IMG/VR virus record: IMGVR_UViG_3300010151_000016
Location: 1 to 54,215 of that record
Length of the DNA: 54,215 nt
Source: a virus
Direction: 5' to 3' (one strand)
Numbering within the stretch: position 1 is the stretch's first letter; each line of letters begins with the position of its first letter. The notes beneath the pieces are model-generated. The model saw only the letters and a list, made by a program, of their open reading frames with translations, was not told the DNA's origin and did not search any database. Made by a program: the position numbers and the translations under genes. Below, piece after piece: positions 28,276 through 37,022 of this stretch.

Positions 28276-31105
28276 CAGGCGTTACCGTAAGCAGGTTGCG
28301 CGAGCATACCAAGATATCTTAGGTAGAGATCCTACAGAGAAAGAGATCGAAGAGAATTATGATCTAGGTTTAGCTACTGCAAGTGAGATCGCACAGCGTC
28401 TACGGTATGTGTACAAGGTAAAGAACCGTATCGACTTTGCGTCTATCCAGTCTCCGTGCGGTCGACCTCTCCACATGGAAGAGCTTGAGGCACGCAAGAA
28501 AGCTATCGAGCGTCAACGAAGTAAGCCTATTCAGCGCATAAAGGGACACGTTTTTTCAGGTGATCCAGTTGATGAAGTTTACCGTTGGGAAAAGATTGTC
28601 CGTCAAATGTACAGAAATTACCTGCACAGAGATCCGTTAGATCCCGACAATTTAGACCTGCCCGGTTTTTGTTCTTACGTCTATGAAGATACGCGTCCTC
28701 TTCTTGACACAGAAAACGAGATAGGAAATTCTCAAGAAGCCAGAAGCCTTATTTCTTTTTCGGAAATGATCGACTCGTCCGCCGAGACTGAACCCATATT
28801 TGATGCAGAGCCAGGAAAACCTAAGCTGGTTAGTCTTCTCATATCTGCATACAAAGCAGGTAAATGGATCGAAGGGTGCGTGGCTAACGTATTAGATCAA
28901 GAACTCCCCGTTGATTGGGACATAGAGATTATAGTTGGAATCGATGGTTGTTCATCTACGTTGGCTTCCGCTAAAAACATACAAGATCCCAGGGTCAAGG
29001 TTGTTTGGTTTCCAGAGAACAACGGAACCTATATCACATATAATTCTATTGTCCCTTATTCTCGTGGGTGCTTACTCGTCCGACATGACGCAGATGATCT
29101 TATGGGAGAAGGACGTCTGCTAATAATGATCGAGGAATTCCAACGAGACCGAGAACTTGGATTAGTGGGAACTTGGTATACTAACTGTGATGAAAACATG
29201 GTACGGCATCCATTGCAGTCAAAGGGGCGGTGCGCAGATGGCGTATTTATGTGGCGACGGTCTGTATGGATTGGAGTTATTGGCGGCTACAGGGGATGGC
29301 GGTGCGGTGCAGACACCGAGGCATTAGAACGTGCAAAGTATTTGAGAATCAGATCAAAGTGCATCAAGGATAGTGACTTGTATTTCCGTAGAATACATAG
29401 TAACTCACTAACCAGATCACCAGATACGTATCTAGCACACTCCAAAGGCCAGTCCGAACGTGGACCAGAGAGACATAAAAGTGCCCTTTGCTTGCTTTGG
29501 TTGGCGATGAAATATAAGAAGGGCTTAGAAACACCTAAGAGAGTAGAACCTAAAAAAGTTGAAGGTATTGTTTTTGGCTTCGGCTCCACCAGGACAGTGC
29601 TGGACACTATAACAGTTTCGCTCGCCAGTATTCCTGGAAGACGCGACACGCTTGAAAAAGTTGTAGCGTGTCTTCTTCCTCAAGTTGATCAGCTAAACGT
29701 CTACCTCAATAATTATCCAGACGTGCCTGAATTTCTATCTGCTGATAAAATAACTGTAGCTAGGAGCCAAGATCACGGAGACCACGCGAACCTAAGTAAA
29801 TTCTTTTGGATGGACGCGGCGCAGGGTTATTATATGACATGTGACGATGACATATTATATCCTAGTGATTACGTGGCAAAAACAATCGAAGGAATAGAAA
29901 GGTACAATCGTAGAGCAATTATTAGTTGGCATGCCTCAACACTTACAAAAGACTTCAGTAATTATTATAGAACCGCTACCCCGAAAACTCATGTTCCTTC
30001 GCGTATAGTGGACTGTTTTCATGGATTCAGTGGCGAAGACAAGGCTGTTCATGTCCCAGGCTCGGGTACATTAGGCATGCACACAGACCTAAAACTCCTC
30101 ACCCGAGATTCTTTTAGTGAGAGTTACCTAACTGATGTTGACATAGGACTCTTAGCACAGCGTGCCAGTGTCCCGATAATCACACCCAAAAGGGATAAGG
30201 GGTGGATTCCCGAAGGGCCAAATGATGCGGTGTCTTATTGGACGCGAGGAAGAGATGGAGAGTTTTCAGAAACGAACTCATATGTGTCTGATTTCCCTTG
30301 GAGAACGACACACACAACTGATCATGTTATCTCCGTGATAATTTCAGCGTGGCAAACAGAAGCGTGGGTAGAAGACGCGGTGCGCTCCGTATTAGCGCAA
30401 GACTTACCTGATGGTTGGAAAATAGAAGTCCTGTTAGGAACAGACGGGTGTGAATCGACCAAGGTAGCATGTGAGCCTCTTTATGCTGATGATCGAGTTG
30501 GCATAGTCCACTTTGACGAAAACAGAGGAAGCCCGGTTGTCTTCAATGATCTACTTTCTATTTGTTCAGGTGAACTGGTTTCAAGACATGACGCAGATGA
30601 TCTCATGTTGCCTGGAAGACTATCTTTAATCATCAAAGCCTTTGAGGACCAAAATGTAGACCTCGTCAACACTTTTTGGATTGACGGTCCTGAAGGAGAC
30701 AGCAGACCAGCAAAAGTGAAAGGAGGAAATTCCAAAGAGTTCCCGCAACCTCCAGCAAACGGAGTGTGGACTTGGAGACGTGAGGCAATTGAGAGACTAG
30801 GCGCATTTGATGATTGGCGCGTAGCTGAAGACGCAGAACTTCTTATGCAAGCAGACTTAGCTGAAATGAAAAGAGAGGTTATACCTCAACCGTTATACTT
30901 CCGACGCAGACACGCAAACAGCATTATTCATCAACAGGAAACATGCCCAACTAGCGAATACATGAAAGAAAAGCTCGCCGAACTTGAGAGACGCAAAAAG
31001 AACAAAATAAAAAGACCTCCATTTGTTCCCAAGAAAGTTCGGGGGGAATTCCGTGGCCGTCTTTGGGAAGGCGCTGTCATTATCGACGGCACTAAGTTTG
31101 AGTGA
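28265..31105 (+). CDS. Tandem glycosyltransferase with three GT-A-like domains
   Basis: About 946 residues. The N-terminal 60 residues resemble a DUF4214-type helical unit (AYQDILGRDPTEKEIEENY). Then come a GT2 domain from about 185 (LVSLLISAYKAGKWIEG; acidic D275-A-D-D), a middle GT-A-like domain from about 445 (RRDTLEKVVACLLPQVDQ; D527-D-D), and another GT2 domain from about 690 (VISVIISAWQTEAWVED; D776-A-D-D). The first and third are clearly homologous. Start ATG 28265 has AAGGAG ten bases upstream; an in-frame TTG at 28256 is too close to it. A polymerase-like enzyme that alternates sugars is one possibility. Confidence 0.85.
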   Translation: MTIDRRYRKQVARAYQDILGRDPTEKEIEENYDLGLATASEIAQRLRYVYKVKNRIDFASIQSPCGRPLHMEELEARKKAIERQRSKPIQRIKGHVFSGDPVDEVYRWEKIVRQMYRNYLHRDPLDPDNLDLPGFCSYVYEDTRPLLDTENEIGNSQEARSLISFSEMIDSSAETEPIFDAEPGKPKLVSLLISAYKAGKWIEGCVANVLDQELPVDWDIEIIVGIDGCSSTLASAKNIQDPRVKVVWFPENNGTYITYNSIVPYSRGCLLVRHDADDLMGEGRLLIMIEEFQRDRELGLVGTWYTNCDENMVRHPLQSKGRCADGVFMWRRSVWIGVIGGYRGWRCGADTEALERAKYLRIRSKCIKDSDLYFRRIHSNSLTRSPDTYLAHSKGQSERGPERHKSALCLLWLAMKYKKGLETPKRVEPKKVEGIVFGFGSTRTVLDTITVSLASIPGRRDTLEKVVACLLPQVDQLNVYLNNYPDVPEFLSADKITVARSQDHGDHANLSKFFWMDAAQGYYMTCDDDILYPSDYVAKTIEGIERYNRRAIISWHASTLTKDFSNYYRTATPKTHVPSRIVDCFHGFSGEDKAVHVPGSGTLGMHTDLKLLTRDSFSESYLTDVDIGLLAQRASVPIITPKRDKGWIPEGPNDAVSYWTRGRDGEFSETNSYVSDFPWRTTHTTDHVISVIISAWQTEAWVEDAVRSVLAQDLPDGWKIEVLLGTDGCESTKVACEPLYADDRVGIVHFDENRGSPVVFNDLLSICSGELVSRHDADDLMLPGRLSLIIKAFEDQNVDLVNTFWIDGPEGDSRPAKVKGGNSKEFPQPPANGVWTWRREAIERLGAFDDWRVAEDAELLMQADLAEMKREVIPQPLYFRRRHANSIIHQQETCPTSEYMKEKLAELERRKKNKIKRPPFVPKKVRGEFRGRLWEGAVIIDGTKFE

Positions 31106-31623
31106 CTAAGATGCTAATTACATTTTCAGACTTCCTAAGTAAGCAGAAATCCGATCCATACTGGAGAACAGAAAAGTGGGAACATATATCTGCAACGTTA
31201 GATGTCCTCCGTAGTCTTCGAATAGATAACTGGAAATCACTGGAAATCGGAACAAGAGGTCTTAGCTTGATAAAGACAAGTGTTGTCATGGACAAGCGAC
31301 GAACTTGGTCGCCTGACATAAGACATGATGCATCGAACATACCTTGGCCGTTTGCGGATAAGCAATTCGATATAGCTATAGGTTTGCTGGTCTGGGAACA
31401 CGTCAGAAATAGAGACGCAGGCGAAGCGTTCAAGGAACTTATGCGCGTGAGCAATTCAGCTATCTTGAGCTTCCCGTACAGGTGGAACGATGTACCAAAA
31501 GAAAACTGCCACCACAAGATCAGCATGAAAGATATACGAAAGTGGACTTGTAATGTTCATCCGACACAAGTTGTGATTGTCGGCGACAAAAGAAAAAGTC
31601 TCATTTGCCATTGGGTGTTCTAA
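31102..31623 (+). CDS. SAM-dependent methyltransferase-like protein (small)
   Basis: 173 residues with a class-I methyltransferase outline: SLEIGTRG (motif-I-like strand and loop), HDASNIPWPFADKQFDIAIG (motifs II-IV) and LLVWEHVRNRDAGEAFKELMRVS (the post-motif helix seen in Methyltransf_11 proteins). The motif-I loop is short, so activity is uncertain. It could methylate a sugar made by its neighbours. The start is GTG 31102 (GTGA overlap) or ATG 31111; neither has a strong ribosome-binding site. Confidence 0.65.
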   Translation: MTKMLITFSDFLSKQKSDPYWRTEKWEHISATLDVLRSLRIDNWKSLEIGTRGLSLIKTSVVMDKRRTWSPDIRHDASNIPWPFADKQFDIAIGLLVWEHVRNRDAGEAFKELMRVSNSAILSFPYRWNDVPKENCHHKISMKDIRKWTCNVHPTQVVIVGDKRKSLICHWVF

Positions 31624-32459
31624 TGAAAGTTGCTATGACTAGGAATAAGAGGCTTGTACATAGTCTCAAAGAGCTAAGGACCATATCAGATAAGGAAGAC
31701 ACTAAGTTTGATTATGTCAGCGAGAATTTTACGTATCAATGTCTGTGGAGACCTCATTGGACAGGTGAGCATGATCGATTATTTGTCTTATTTCACGGAG
31801 CCCAAGTGCGTACTGAGAACGGCCCTTATTGGCCTCGCTGGTCTTGGGACTTTCCCGGCGATGTTCTAGCTATATCCGATCCTACGCTAGATATTAGCCT
31901 GGACGAAGATATGACGATTACTTGGTATGCTGGTTCATTTGGAGAGTACGCGCTGGAGAAGATAACAAGAATAGTTAAGAGCGTAGCAAAATACAAAAAC
32001 ATACAGGAAAAAGATATCGTGTTTTATGGTTCGTCCGGTGGAGGGTTCGCTGCAATAGCTGCGTCTAGGTACATACCGAATTCCTTAGCTGTTAGCATAA
32101 ACGGTCAGACTGACATACTCAAGTATTACTCTGGACCTGGAAGCCGTTTCCAGGCCCTCGTGAGAAACGTCTTCCCTGGGTTCTCTGTGCAATCTGCATA
32201 TGAGAAATATTTCGAACGATTCAATTTAGTGGAAACGTATAAACCGAGAGAAGGTCGCATTTTATACGTGCAAGATAAGCTGGACACACATCATTATGAG
32301 AATCATTATCTTCCCTTTATGCGCAGGCATTCAGATTCCGTGGAAGCGGTTCTATTTGAAGACGGACGCCACGGAGGAGAACTTGGAAACACCAATGATG
32401 AAAAGAAAGAATGGGCAAAGAAGAATTTGTTCCCCCGTATAATCGAAATGACAGAATAG
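31623..32459 (+). CDS. Alpha/beta hydrolase-like protein
   Basis: 278 residues. The nucleophile elbow is GSSGG with Ser138, an acidic residue lies in VQDKLDTHH, and a late His in DGRHGGE completes a plausible triad. LFVLFHGAQ near residue 60 supplies the oxyanion-region HG. Esterase or deacetylase action on a glycan is a reasonable guess from context. ATG 31623 overlaps the previous TAA (TAATG). It converges with the minus-strand dehydratase, with one base between the stops. Confidence 0.7.
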   Translation: MKVAMTRNKRLVHSLKELRTISDKEDTKFDYVSENFTYQCLWRPHWTGEHDRLFVLFHGAQVRTENGPYWPRWSWDFPGDVLAISDPTLDISLDEDMTITWYAGSFGEYALEKITRIVKSVAKYKNIQEKDIVFYGSSGGGFAAIAASRYIPNSLAVSINGQTDILKYYSGPGSRFQALVRNVFPGFSVQSAYEKYFERFNLVETYKPREGRILYVQDKLDTHHYENHYLPFMRRHSDSVEAVLFEDGRHGGELGNTNDEKKEWAKKNLFPRIIEMTE

Positions 32460-32460
32460 C

Positions 32461-33288
32461 TTATTTTCTGTAGTGCTGTTCTAGTAGCTCGCATATTCCG
32501 TCTATCGACGGCTCAATTATCTTTATGCCTGGAGGTATGTCTTCTTCAGTCTTTTCTACGTCCAATATATCATATGTCGTTACCTTATCGTAGTTGTGGT
32601 ATTTGCAAAATGCGTCTCTCAAGTCGTGCAATCCGATCTTGTAACATTTCTCGACAGTGAATACGTCAGGATTACCAATTGAATCAATCAGTCTCTCGGT
32701 TACAACCGTTATCGGAGTGAAGTATCTTATCGCATCATTACCTCCAACAGTGATTGAGTCGCCGTCAATTCTTTGCTTATCCCAAATATCTAATACGCTA
32801 CCAGTGGAAAATAAGAAGTTCACTCCCCTAAATACGCCGAAACCCGACTCTTGGAAGAGTCTTTCCGCGAGGCACTTAGTCATGCCGTATACACACGAAG
32901 GGTTTATTGCCTTGTCGGTACTGATTAGTATTGCGTTTTTTACGTCGTGTCTTGTCGACGCCTCAACTATGTTAGCACTGCCGAGTAAATTTACCTTGAT
33001 GGACCTAGTCGGATTTCTCTCACAAATCCCAACGTGTTTTACTGCGCCAGCATGGATAACGTAGTCGACAGAGTGATCCTTCATTATTTGATGTATTTTA
33101 TGTCCGTCGCAACCAAGGTCAAAAGTGTAAATTTGTATAGCGCCCTTGAACGTTCGATTAAATTCTTCTGCACGTACCTCTGAATTTCCTGTGCCGACTA
33201 CAAGATAATCCAGGTCGAGCAACGCCTTGCACAAATGTCTGCCTAGGAAGCCCGTCGCACCTGTCACCAGAACTTTTTTCTCTGTCAT
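32461..33288 (-). CDS. Nucleotide-sugar 4,6-dehydratase/epimerase (extended SDR, CapD/PseB-like)
   Basis: 275 residues from ATG at 33288. NAD(P)-binding G10-x2-G13-x2-G16 lies in VTGATGFLG, AGAVKHVGICERNP is the typical substrate loop, and STDKAINPSCVYGMTK contains the catalytic Tyr134-x3-Lys138. This pattern is that of UDP-GlcNAc 4,6-dehydratases such as PseB, FlaA1 and CapD; it is somewhat short for them (about 330). The only minus-strand gene in the window. It probably supplies a modified sugar donor to the adjacent glycosyltransferases but must be transcribed separately. Confidence 0.88.
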   Translation of the reverse strand: MTEKKVLVTGATGFLGRHLCKALLDLDYLVVGTGNSEVRAEEFNRTFKGAIQIYTFDLGCDGHKIHQIMKDHSVDYVIHAGAVKHVGICERNPTRSIKVNLLGSANIVEASTRHDVKNAILISTDKAINPSCVYGMTKCLAERLFQESGFGVFRGVNFLFSTGSVLDIWDKQRIDGDSITVGGNDAIRYFTPITVVTERLIDSIGNPDVFTVEKCYKIGLHDLRDAFCKYHNYDKVTTYDILDVEKTEEDIPPGIKIIEPSIDGICELLEQHYRK

Positions 33289-33337
33289 CTTATTTATACA
33301 TGAGGACCAATCCAATCTTTTTTGTGATGTATAGGGC

Positions 33338-33604
33338 ATGGATACCAATATGACGCTCGGCTTGGGTGAGGCCATCGCTCGCTTGGTGCGTATTGAAACT
33401 CTGCAAACGCGAGGTCTTCGTCCTACAGAAGAAATGCGGGCTGAGGCTCAAATGATCGTAGACGCATTGAATCAGTATACGCTAGATCTCAATTTCGCTT
33501 GCAGCATAGAAGTCGCGCCTGATAACGGGATCGGCATTTTCGAACAATCAGTCGCGACGTCGTGTTGTAGGTTAGTGTCTACGTCAGACACAAGTCGTGG
33601 TTAG
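33338..33604 (+). CDS. Small protein of unknown function
   Basis: 88 residues; helical N-terminal half (EAIARLVRIETLQTRGL) and a Cys-containing C-terminal half (SVATSCCRLV). Divergent from the dehydratase, with 49 bases between starts. ATG 33350 is an alternative start. First gene of the rightward block that runs to the window end. Confidence 0.5.
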   Translation: MDTNMTLGLGEAIARLVRIETLQTRGLRPTEEMRAEAQMIVDALNQYTLDLNFACSIEVAPDNGIGIFEQSVATSCCRLVSTSDTSRG

Positions 33605-33616
33605 GGGAAAAATAAA

Positions 33617-33892
33617 ATGTTACTACAATTACTCATCGCTTACGCAATCTGCTTTGGTATACAGCACAAAGTTCCTGTACTCCGTGGCAAACTCAAGTTA
33701 CTGGATGACATGCTTACATGCACTTACTGCACAGGATTTCATGCAGGTTGGATGACGTGGGCATTTATTCATCTTAAGATACCGACCAATGCGACAGACG
33801 GATGCAATATGCTGGCTTGGTGCTTCGCATCTGCTGCTTTTTGTTACGTGCTTGATGCGGGTGTTCAATTCTTAGAAAGAGGTTCAAAATAA
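33617..33892 (+). CDS. Small membrane protein with CxxCxGFH motif (DUF1360-like)
   Basis: 91 residues with an N-terminal hydrophobic segment, a central CTYCTGFHAGW motif and a second hydrophobic helix. The Cys-x2-Cys-Thr-Gly-Phe pattern recalls DUF1360-type membrane proteins. GGGGAAAAATAAA precedes the ATG. Role unknown. Confidence 0.6.
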   Translation: MLLQLLIAYAICFGIQHKVPVLRGKLKLLDDMLTCTYCTGFHAGWMTWAFIHLKIPTNATDGCNMLAWCFASAAFCYVLDAGVQFLERGSK

Positions 33893-34191
33893 TGGCAGGA
33901 AAATCAATTCCGTTGCTCGAAGAAGATAAGCAGAAAATACTGGGGTGTGCTGCAAAGCTCGACAAAGCTAGAAGCAACGCATGGGCGGCAGAGCGAGTCG
34001 CAAAGCAACGCGGCGAAGAAGGTGTGAATGCAGCAGTGGCCGAGCTACAGGACACCCTGAAAGCGTTAGCTGATGAATACTTAGCAGACGAAGAAGATCG
34101 TGATTCTTGGAGCATCAATCTCGATGAGATGGAATTCAGGCAACCGGAACCAAAAGCGGAGACGGGGGCTGATGAAGAGACGGACGAATGA
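33892..34191 (+). CDS. Small helical acidic protein
   Basis: 99 residues, almost entirely charged helix (KLDKARSNAWAAERVAKQRG) with a disordered Glu/Pro-rich C terminus. It overlaps its neighbours at both ends by one to four bases. No family recognised. Confidence 0.55.
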   Translation: MAGKSIPLLEEDKQKILGCAAKLDKARSNAWAAERVAKQRGEEGVNAAVAELQDTLKALADEYLADEEDRDSWSINLDEMEFRQPEPKAETGADEETDE

Positions 34192-34844
34192 CACATTGTG
34201 TCACAATTCCTCGGGGTTCAATAGAGCGTATTGAAACAGCCCCTTTGTTCCTTGGAACATTGATGCTCACAGGACAGACGAATGTCCTTGTTTCGATTCG
34301 GCGACGTTCTGATGATGCTTGGCTAGATTTTGATGATGGTGCGTTCAAAGCTGCGGGCTGGACGACTAGGCAACAAGCTATGACCGAACTAGATGCAACG
34401 AACGACGCGGGTGTCTATTACTATAATTTTTCGACGGCGGGTCGCGACGATGATGTTTATGAAGTTCGCATTGAGCACGCGACAGCCTCAAACGCGCCTC
34501 AGATTGGGGAGATAAAGATAAGTGTAGATCGAGATGAGGTTTATCAATCGTTCACATACGACTCTACATCAAACTCAATTATAGCAAATATTTGGCTGGC
34601 AGATAGATCTCTGGATCTAGTAAATCAATCAAATGCGACACTGCGTCTTCGTGATTCTTCAGGAACACAATTAGCTGCGCCTTCTGCTGTTGCTGCGGCT
34701 GATGCACAAGGTGTGTTTCGCTTCAGCTTCGCGAACCCTGGATTAGCACTCGGCGATACTGCAACATACTCGGAAGCCAGCATCGATTATGCTGGGACAA
34801 CAATTCGGGGGATAGTAGGTGTCACGTTCAGCCGCGCTGTCTAA
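34188..34844 (+). CDS. Ig-like (BppU-like) structural protein
   Basis: 218 residues in what look like two beta-sandwich halves (about 20-115 and 120-215). Strand patterns such as TNVLVSIRRRSDDAWLDF and GVYYYNFST, and later LRLRDSSGTQL and GVFRFSFA, are typical of BppU-like receptor-binding or neck accessory modules. The protein at 35580 begins with a related module. Probably at the virion surface (inference). Confidence 0.6.
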   Translation: MTHCVTIPRGSIERIETAPLFLGTLMLTGQTNVLVSIRRRSDDAWLDFDDGAFKAAGWTTRQQAMTELDATNDAGVYYYNFSTAGRDDDVYEVRIEHATASNAPQIGEIKISVDRDEVYQSFTYDSTSNSIIANIWLADRSLDLVNQSNATLRLRDSSGTQLAAPSAVAAADAQGVFRFSFANPGLALGDTATYSEASIDYAGTTIRGIVGVTFSRAV

Positions 34845-35073
34845 AACTGTTTGGGCGATATTAGCGATATTAAACAGGGATAGAGAGATTTCCGTTTTAC
34901 ATCTCGCAGGAACAGTAGGATTGAGTAGAAACGACGTCTTAGACGCGATCTCTAGGATGGTTGATGCAAAGTGGATCGTTGTTACGGAGTACATTACCAA
35001 TGGCACATCATACGCAAGTAGAATTAGAATCACAGCCGAAGGGAACAGAGTGTGGAGAGTTAACCGACGTTGA
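34819..35073 (+). CDS. Winged-helix DNA-binding-like protein
   Basis: 84 residues from GTG 34819, preceded by GGGGGATAG, overlapping the end of the previous gene by 26 bases. The pattern of helix, helix-turn-helix (VLHLAGTVGLSRNDVLDAISRM) and wing (WIVVTEYITNGTSYASRIRIT) is that of small MarR/ArsR-like regulators. It may bind DNA to control late genes; placement within structural genes is unusual. Confidence 0.6.
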   Translation: MSRSAALSKTVWAILAILNRDREISVLHLAGTVGLSRNDVLDAISRMVDAKWIVVTEYITNGTSYASRIRITAEGNRVWRVNRR

Positions 35074-35200
35074 GTATGTCGGTTGGGACGGAGACGATCT
35101 CGTGCTCGGATTCACTGACAGTCATGTCTTACGAATACGAGACATAAGACTCGCCGTAAAGATCGGACTCGACGCACAAGAACAGATCGCACATGCCTAA
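35000..35200 (+). CDS. Small DUF2442-like protein (start uncertain)
   Basis: From ATG 35000, 66 residues; the later part (VEYVGWDGDDLVLGFTDSHV) resembles the strand pattern of DUF2442-type proteins. The first 25 residues overlap the winged-helix gene by 74 bases, so the actual start could be later, though no standard start codon with a good ribosome-binding site is visible. The stop overlaps the next gene start by eight bases. Confidence 0.45.
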   Translation: MAHHTQVELESQPKGTECGELTDVEYVGWDGDDLVLGFTDSHVLRIRDIRLAVKIGLDAQEQIAHA

Positions 35201-35576
35201 CAGTCGCCAGAACGCCTCAAGCACGCGGATCACGATCAAGGTAACGCCCTTGACTAGCGGTGTTACGCCTGGACATGAGACACTACCCGTTCGACGGGTG
35301 CGGGATCGATTGAGGATCGCGATGCCTGTGACGGTCACGCCCTTATCTGACGTACAACGTGATTCTATTGAGGGCACAGGTGCATTCGTGCGGGGCCTCA
35401 TGCATCAAGTCGTAGAGATCTGGCCCTCGGTTTCTATAGCCGCTCCCCCGATATCTGGCAGTGGTAGCGGTGGTGGCACTGCACTAAGACGAGACCAAAG
35501 CAGGACAAATATCAGTAAAGATCGAAGCAGGACAGTCATTCGACCGACGCGGAAGCCATTCAGGATCAATGTATAG
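35193..35576 (+). CDS. Basic protein of unknown function
   Basis: 127 residues, Arg/Thr-rich. It contains two similar segments (IKVTPLTSGV and VTVTPLSDV), a Gly/Ser-rich linker near residue 92, and a very basic tail (SRTNISKDRSRTVIRPTRK) that could contact nucleic acid or a capsid surface. It overlaps the upstream gene by eight bases. No family recognised. Confidence 0.5.
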   Translation: MPNSRQNASSTRITIKVTPLTSGVTPGHETLPVRRVRDRLRIAMPVTVTPLSDVQRDSIEGTGAFVRGLMHQVVEIWPSVSIAAPPISGSGSGGGTALRRDQSRTNISKDRSRTVIRPTRKPFRINV

Positions 35577-35579
35577 GTC

Positions 35580-36458
35580 ATGCCTGTAGTCAATTCACAA
35601 CCTATCGAGCTAATTCTCAAAGGGACCACAGAGCGCGTCGATATACTGGTCACAGACGAATCTGGGGTTCCCGTCGATGTGCAAGCGGGAGGGACACTTC
35701 AACTCACGCTTATGGACCTCACCGAAACTGTCCTCGTTTCTGACGACTTCCTCACGCCTCCTGCCGGGGGAACGCAGATTGTAAAACCAGCCGGGACTAC
35801 AGGACAGTATTACTTCAATTTTGGCTCAGAAACGCCTGTAAAGAACGTTACCACAACGCAGGGTGACTATTTGTTCCACTGGAAGATCGCCATAGACGCG
35901 ACATCGGAGTCAATCAACGTAGTTCAAACAGCGAGAGTGGTTTCTGCGCTTACAATGAGCCTTATCCCTGATTTTCGGTTACTTATCGATAAATCAGCTA
36001 AGCTAGTAGATGACAATCCAACAGATCCAGTGTTTTTGGGCTACACGGATTCGCAACTCATCTCATATCTCATGGGCGGACTCGGCATCATCAACGCATA
36101 TCCAGTCGGAGTCCTGTGGAGCGGACTAGACAACTTCCCTAGTCAATACTTCAAGCAAATTCTATTCGATTCGGGCTTGCTCGTCGGCGTAATGTCTCAA
36201 GAGCTTTTTGCTATTGATACCGATGTCGATAATTGGTCAGATCAAGGAAATACCTTCACGATTAGTCACCAACCCAAGCTCGCTTCTTTCCTAAACACGC
36301 TTTCACAACGCCTCGACAAAATCATACCTCTCATGAAACGACAGTGCATCCGAGACGGAGCAATTCGACTCGAAATGGGTCCGAATTTCCGTCTCGCACA
36401 ACTCGTAGCCGCTGCGCCTACTGGTGCGCTCTTCCGAAACGTATGGTTCAAGGGCTAA
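35580..36458 (+). CDS. Neck or adaptor-like structural protein with N-terminal Ig-like module
   Basis: 292 residues. The first 120 form a beta-rich module similar in style to the protein at 34188 (TTERVDILVTDESGVPVDV, GQYYFNFGSE). After about 125 the protein is helical (PDFRLLIDKSAKL, YTDSQLISYLMGGL), a pattern reminiscent of head-tail adaptors. The C-terminal MGPNFRLAQLVAAAPTGALFRNVWF may be a binding tail. The connector role is inferred from position before the neck and tail genes. Confidence 0.6.
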   Translation: MPVVNSQPIELILKGTTERVDILVTDESGVPVDVQAGGTLQLTLMDLTETVLVSDDFLTPPAGGTQIVKPAGTTGQYYFNFGSETPVKNVTTTQGDYLFHWKIAIDATSESINVVQTARVVSALTMSLIPDFRLLIDKSAKLVDDNPTDPVFLGYTDSQLISYLMGGLGIINAYPVGVLWSGLDNFPSQYFKQILFDSGLLVGVMSQELFAIDTDVDNWSDQGNTFTISHQPKLASFLNTLSQRLDKIIPLMKRQCIRDGAIRLEMGPNFRLAQLVAAAPTGALFRNVWFKG

Positions 36459-36697
36459 ACAAGAACTACTGCCTTATATGCAAAAAGCCAAAAGCTAAAC
36501 GAGCGAAATACTGTTCACCTAGTTGCTATCATCAATCACTTCGCGTCATCAACTGGCCTTCATGGGAATCACTTCAACTTCGCGTATTCGCTACTTCTTA
36601 CAGGCAAGTAGCTAAAGAACTTGGCGTTAAGTATTCAACACTCGTGTCTTATGCACGACGGAAAAGAGATGAAAAAAGAAAAACCTTGGGGCCATGA
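36443..36697 (+). CDS. Zinc-knuckle plus helix-turn-helix protein
   Basis: 84 residues from ATG 36443, overlapping the previous gene by 16 bases. The N terminus has C10-x2-C13, C24-x3-C28, a treble-clef-like metal site, and the C-terminal half a helix-turn-helix (TSYRQVAKELGVKYSTLVSYA). This looks like a small DNA-binding regulator or the remnant of a homing-type protein without nuclease. It overlaps the cupin by 29 bases. Confidence 0.65.
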   Translation: MVQGLNKNYCLICKKPKAKRAKYCSPSCYHQSLRVINWPSWESLQLRVFATSYRQVAKELGVKYSTLVSYARRKRDEKRKTLGP

Positions 36698-37001
36698 GAT
36701 TATTTGGGCACTTACAGACAAATACGCAGGTAAAATTCTTTCTATCAAAGGGGGCAAACGTCTTTCGCTTCAATACCACGAGAAGAAAGACGAAACTGTG
36801 TACGTCCTTTGGGGCAAGATGGAGCTTCAATTAGGAGAGAATAAAACTGTCTTATTGCCAGGTGATTTTCGTCGAATAAAGGCTGGACAAGTCCATCGCA
36901 TGACGGCCATTACTGACGTTATCTGCATAGAGGCGTCTACGCCAGAGGTCGATGATGTCGTGCGACTTGAAGATGACTATAATCGACTTGACAGTAATTA
37001 G
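36669..37001 (+). CDS. Cupin, sugar-isomerase type
   Basis: About 110 residues from ATG 36669. KPWGHEIIW opens the domain; GGKRLSLQYHEKKDETVYVL is cupin motif 1 with metal-binding His and Glu, PGDFRRIKAGQVHRM is motif 2, and the end DDVVRLEDDYNR is typical of the mannose-6-phosphate-isomerase C-terminal family. It may isomerise or process a sugar phosphate and so belong functionally with the glycosyltransferase cluster 4 kb upstream. Confidence 0.8.
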   Translation: MKKEKPWGHEIIWALTDKYAGKILSIKGGKRLSLQYHEKKDETVYVLWGKMELQLGENKTVLLPGDFRRIKAGQVHRMTAITDVICIEASTPEVDDVVRLEDDYNRLDSN

Positions 37002-37022
37002 ACTGTCAATTAGCGTTCATGC

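Noticed and set aside
32451-32471. ACAGAA/TTCTGT inverted repeat over the convergent stops.
   Set aside because: Only a 6-bp AT-rich stem; too weak to call a terminator.
33291-33298. TATAAATA on the minus strand just before the dehydratase start, matching the T4 late-promoter box.
   Set aside because: It lies only two bases before the ATG, so transcription would begin inside the coding region; no second copy with sensible spacing was noted.
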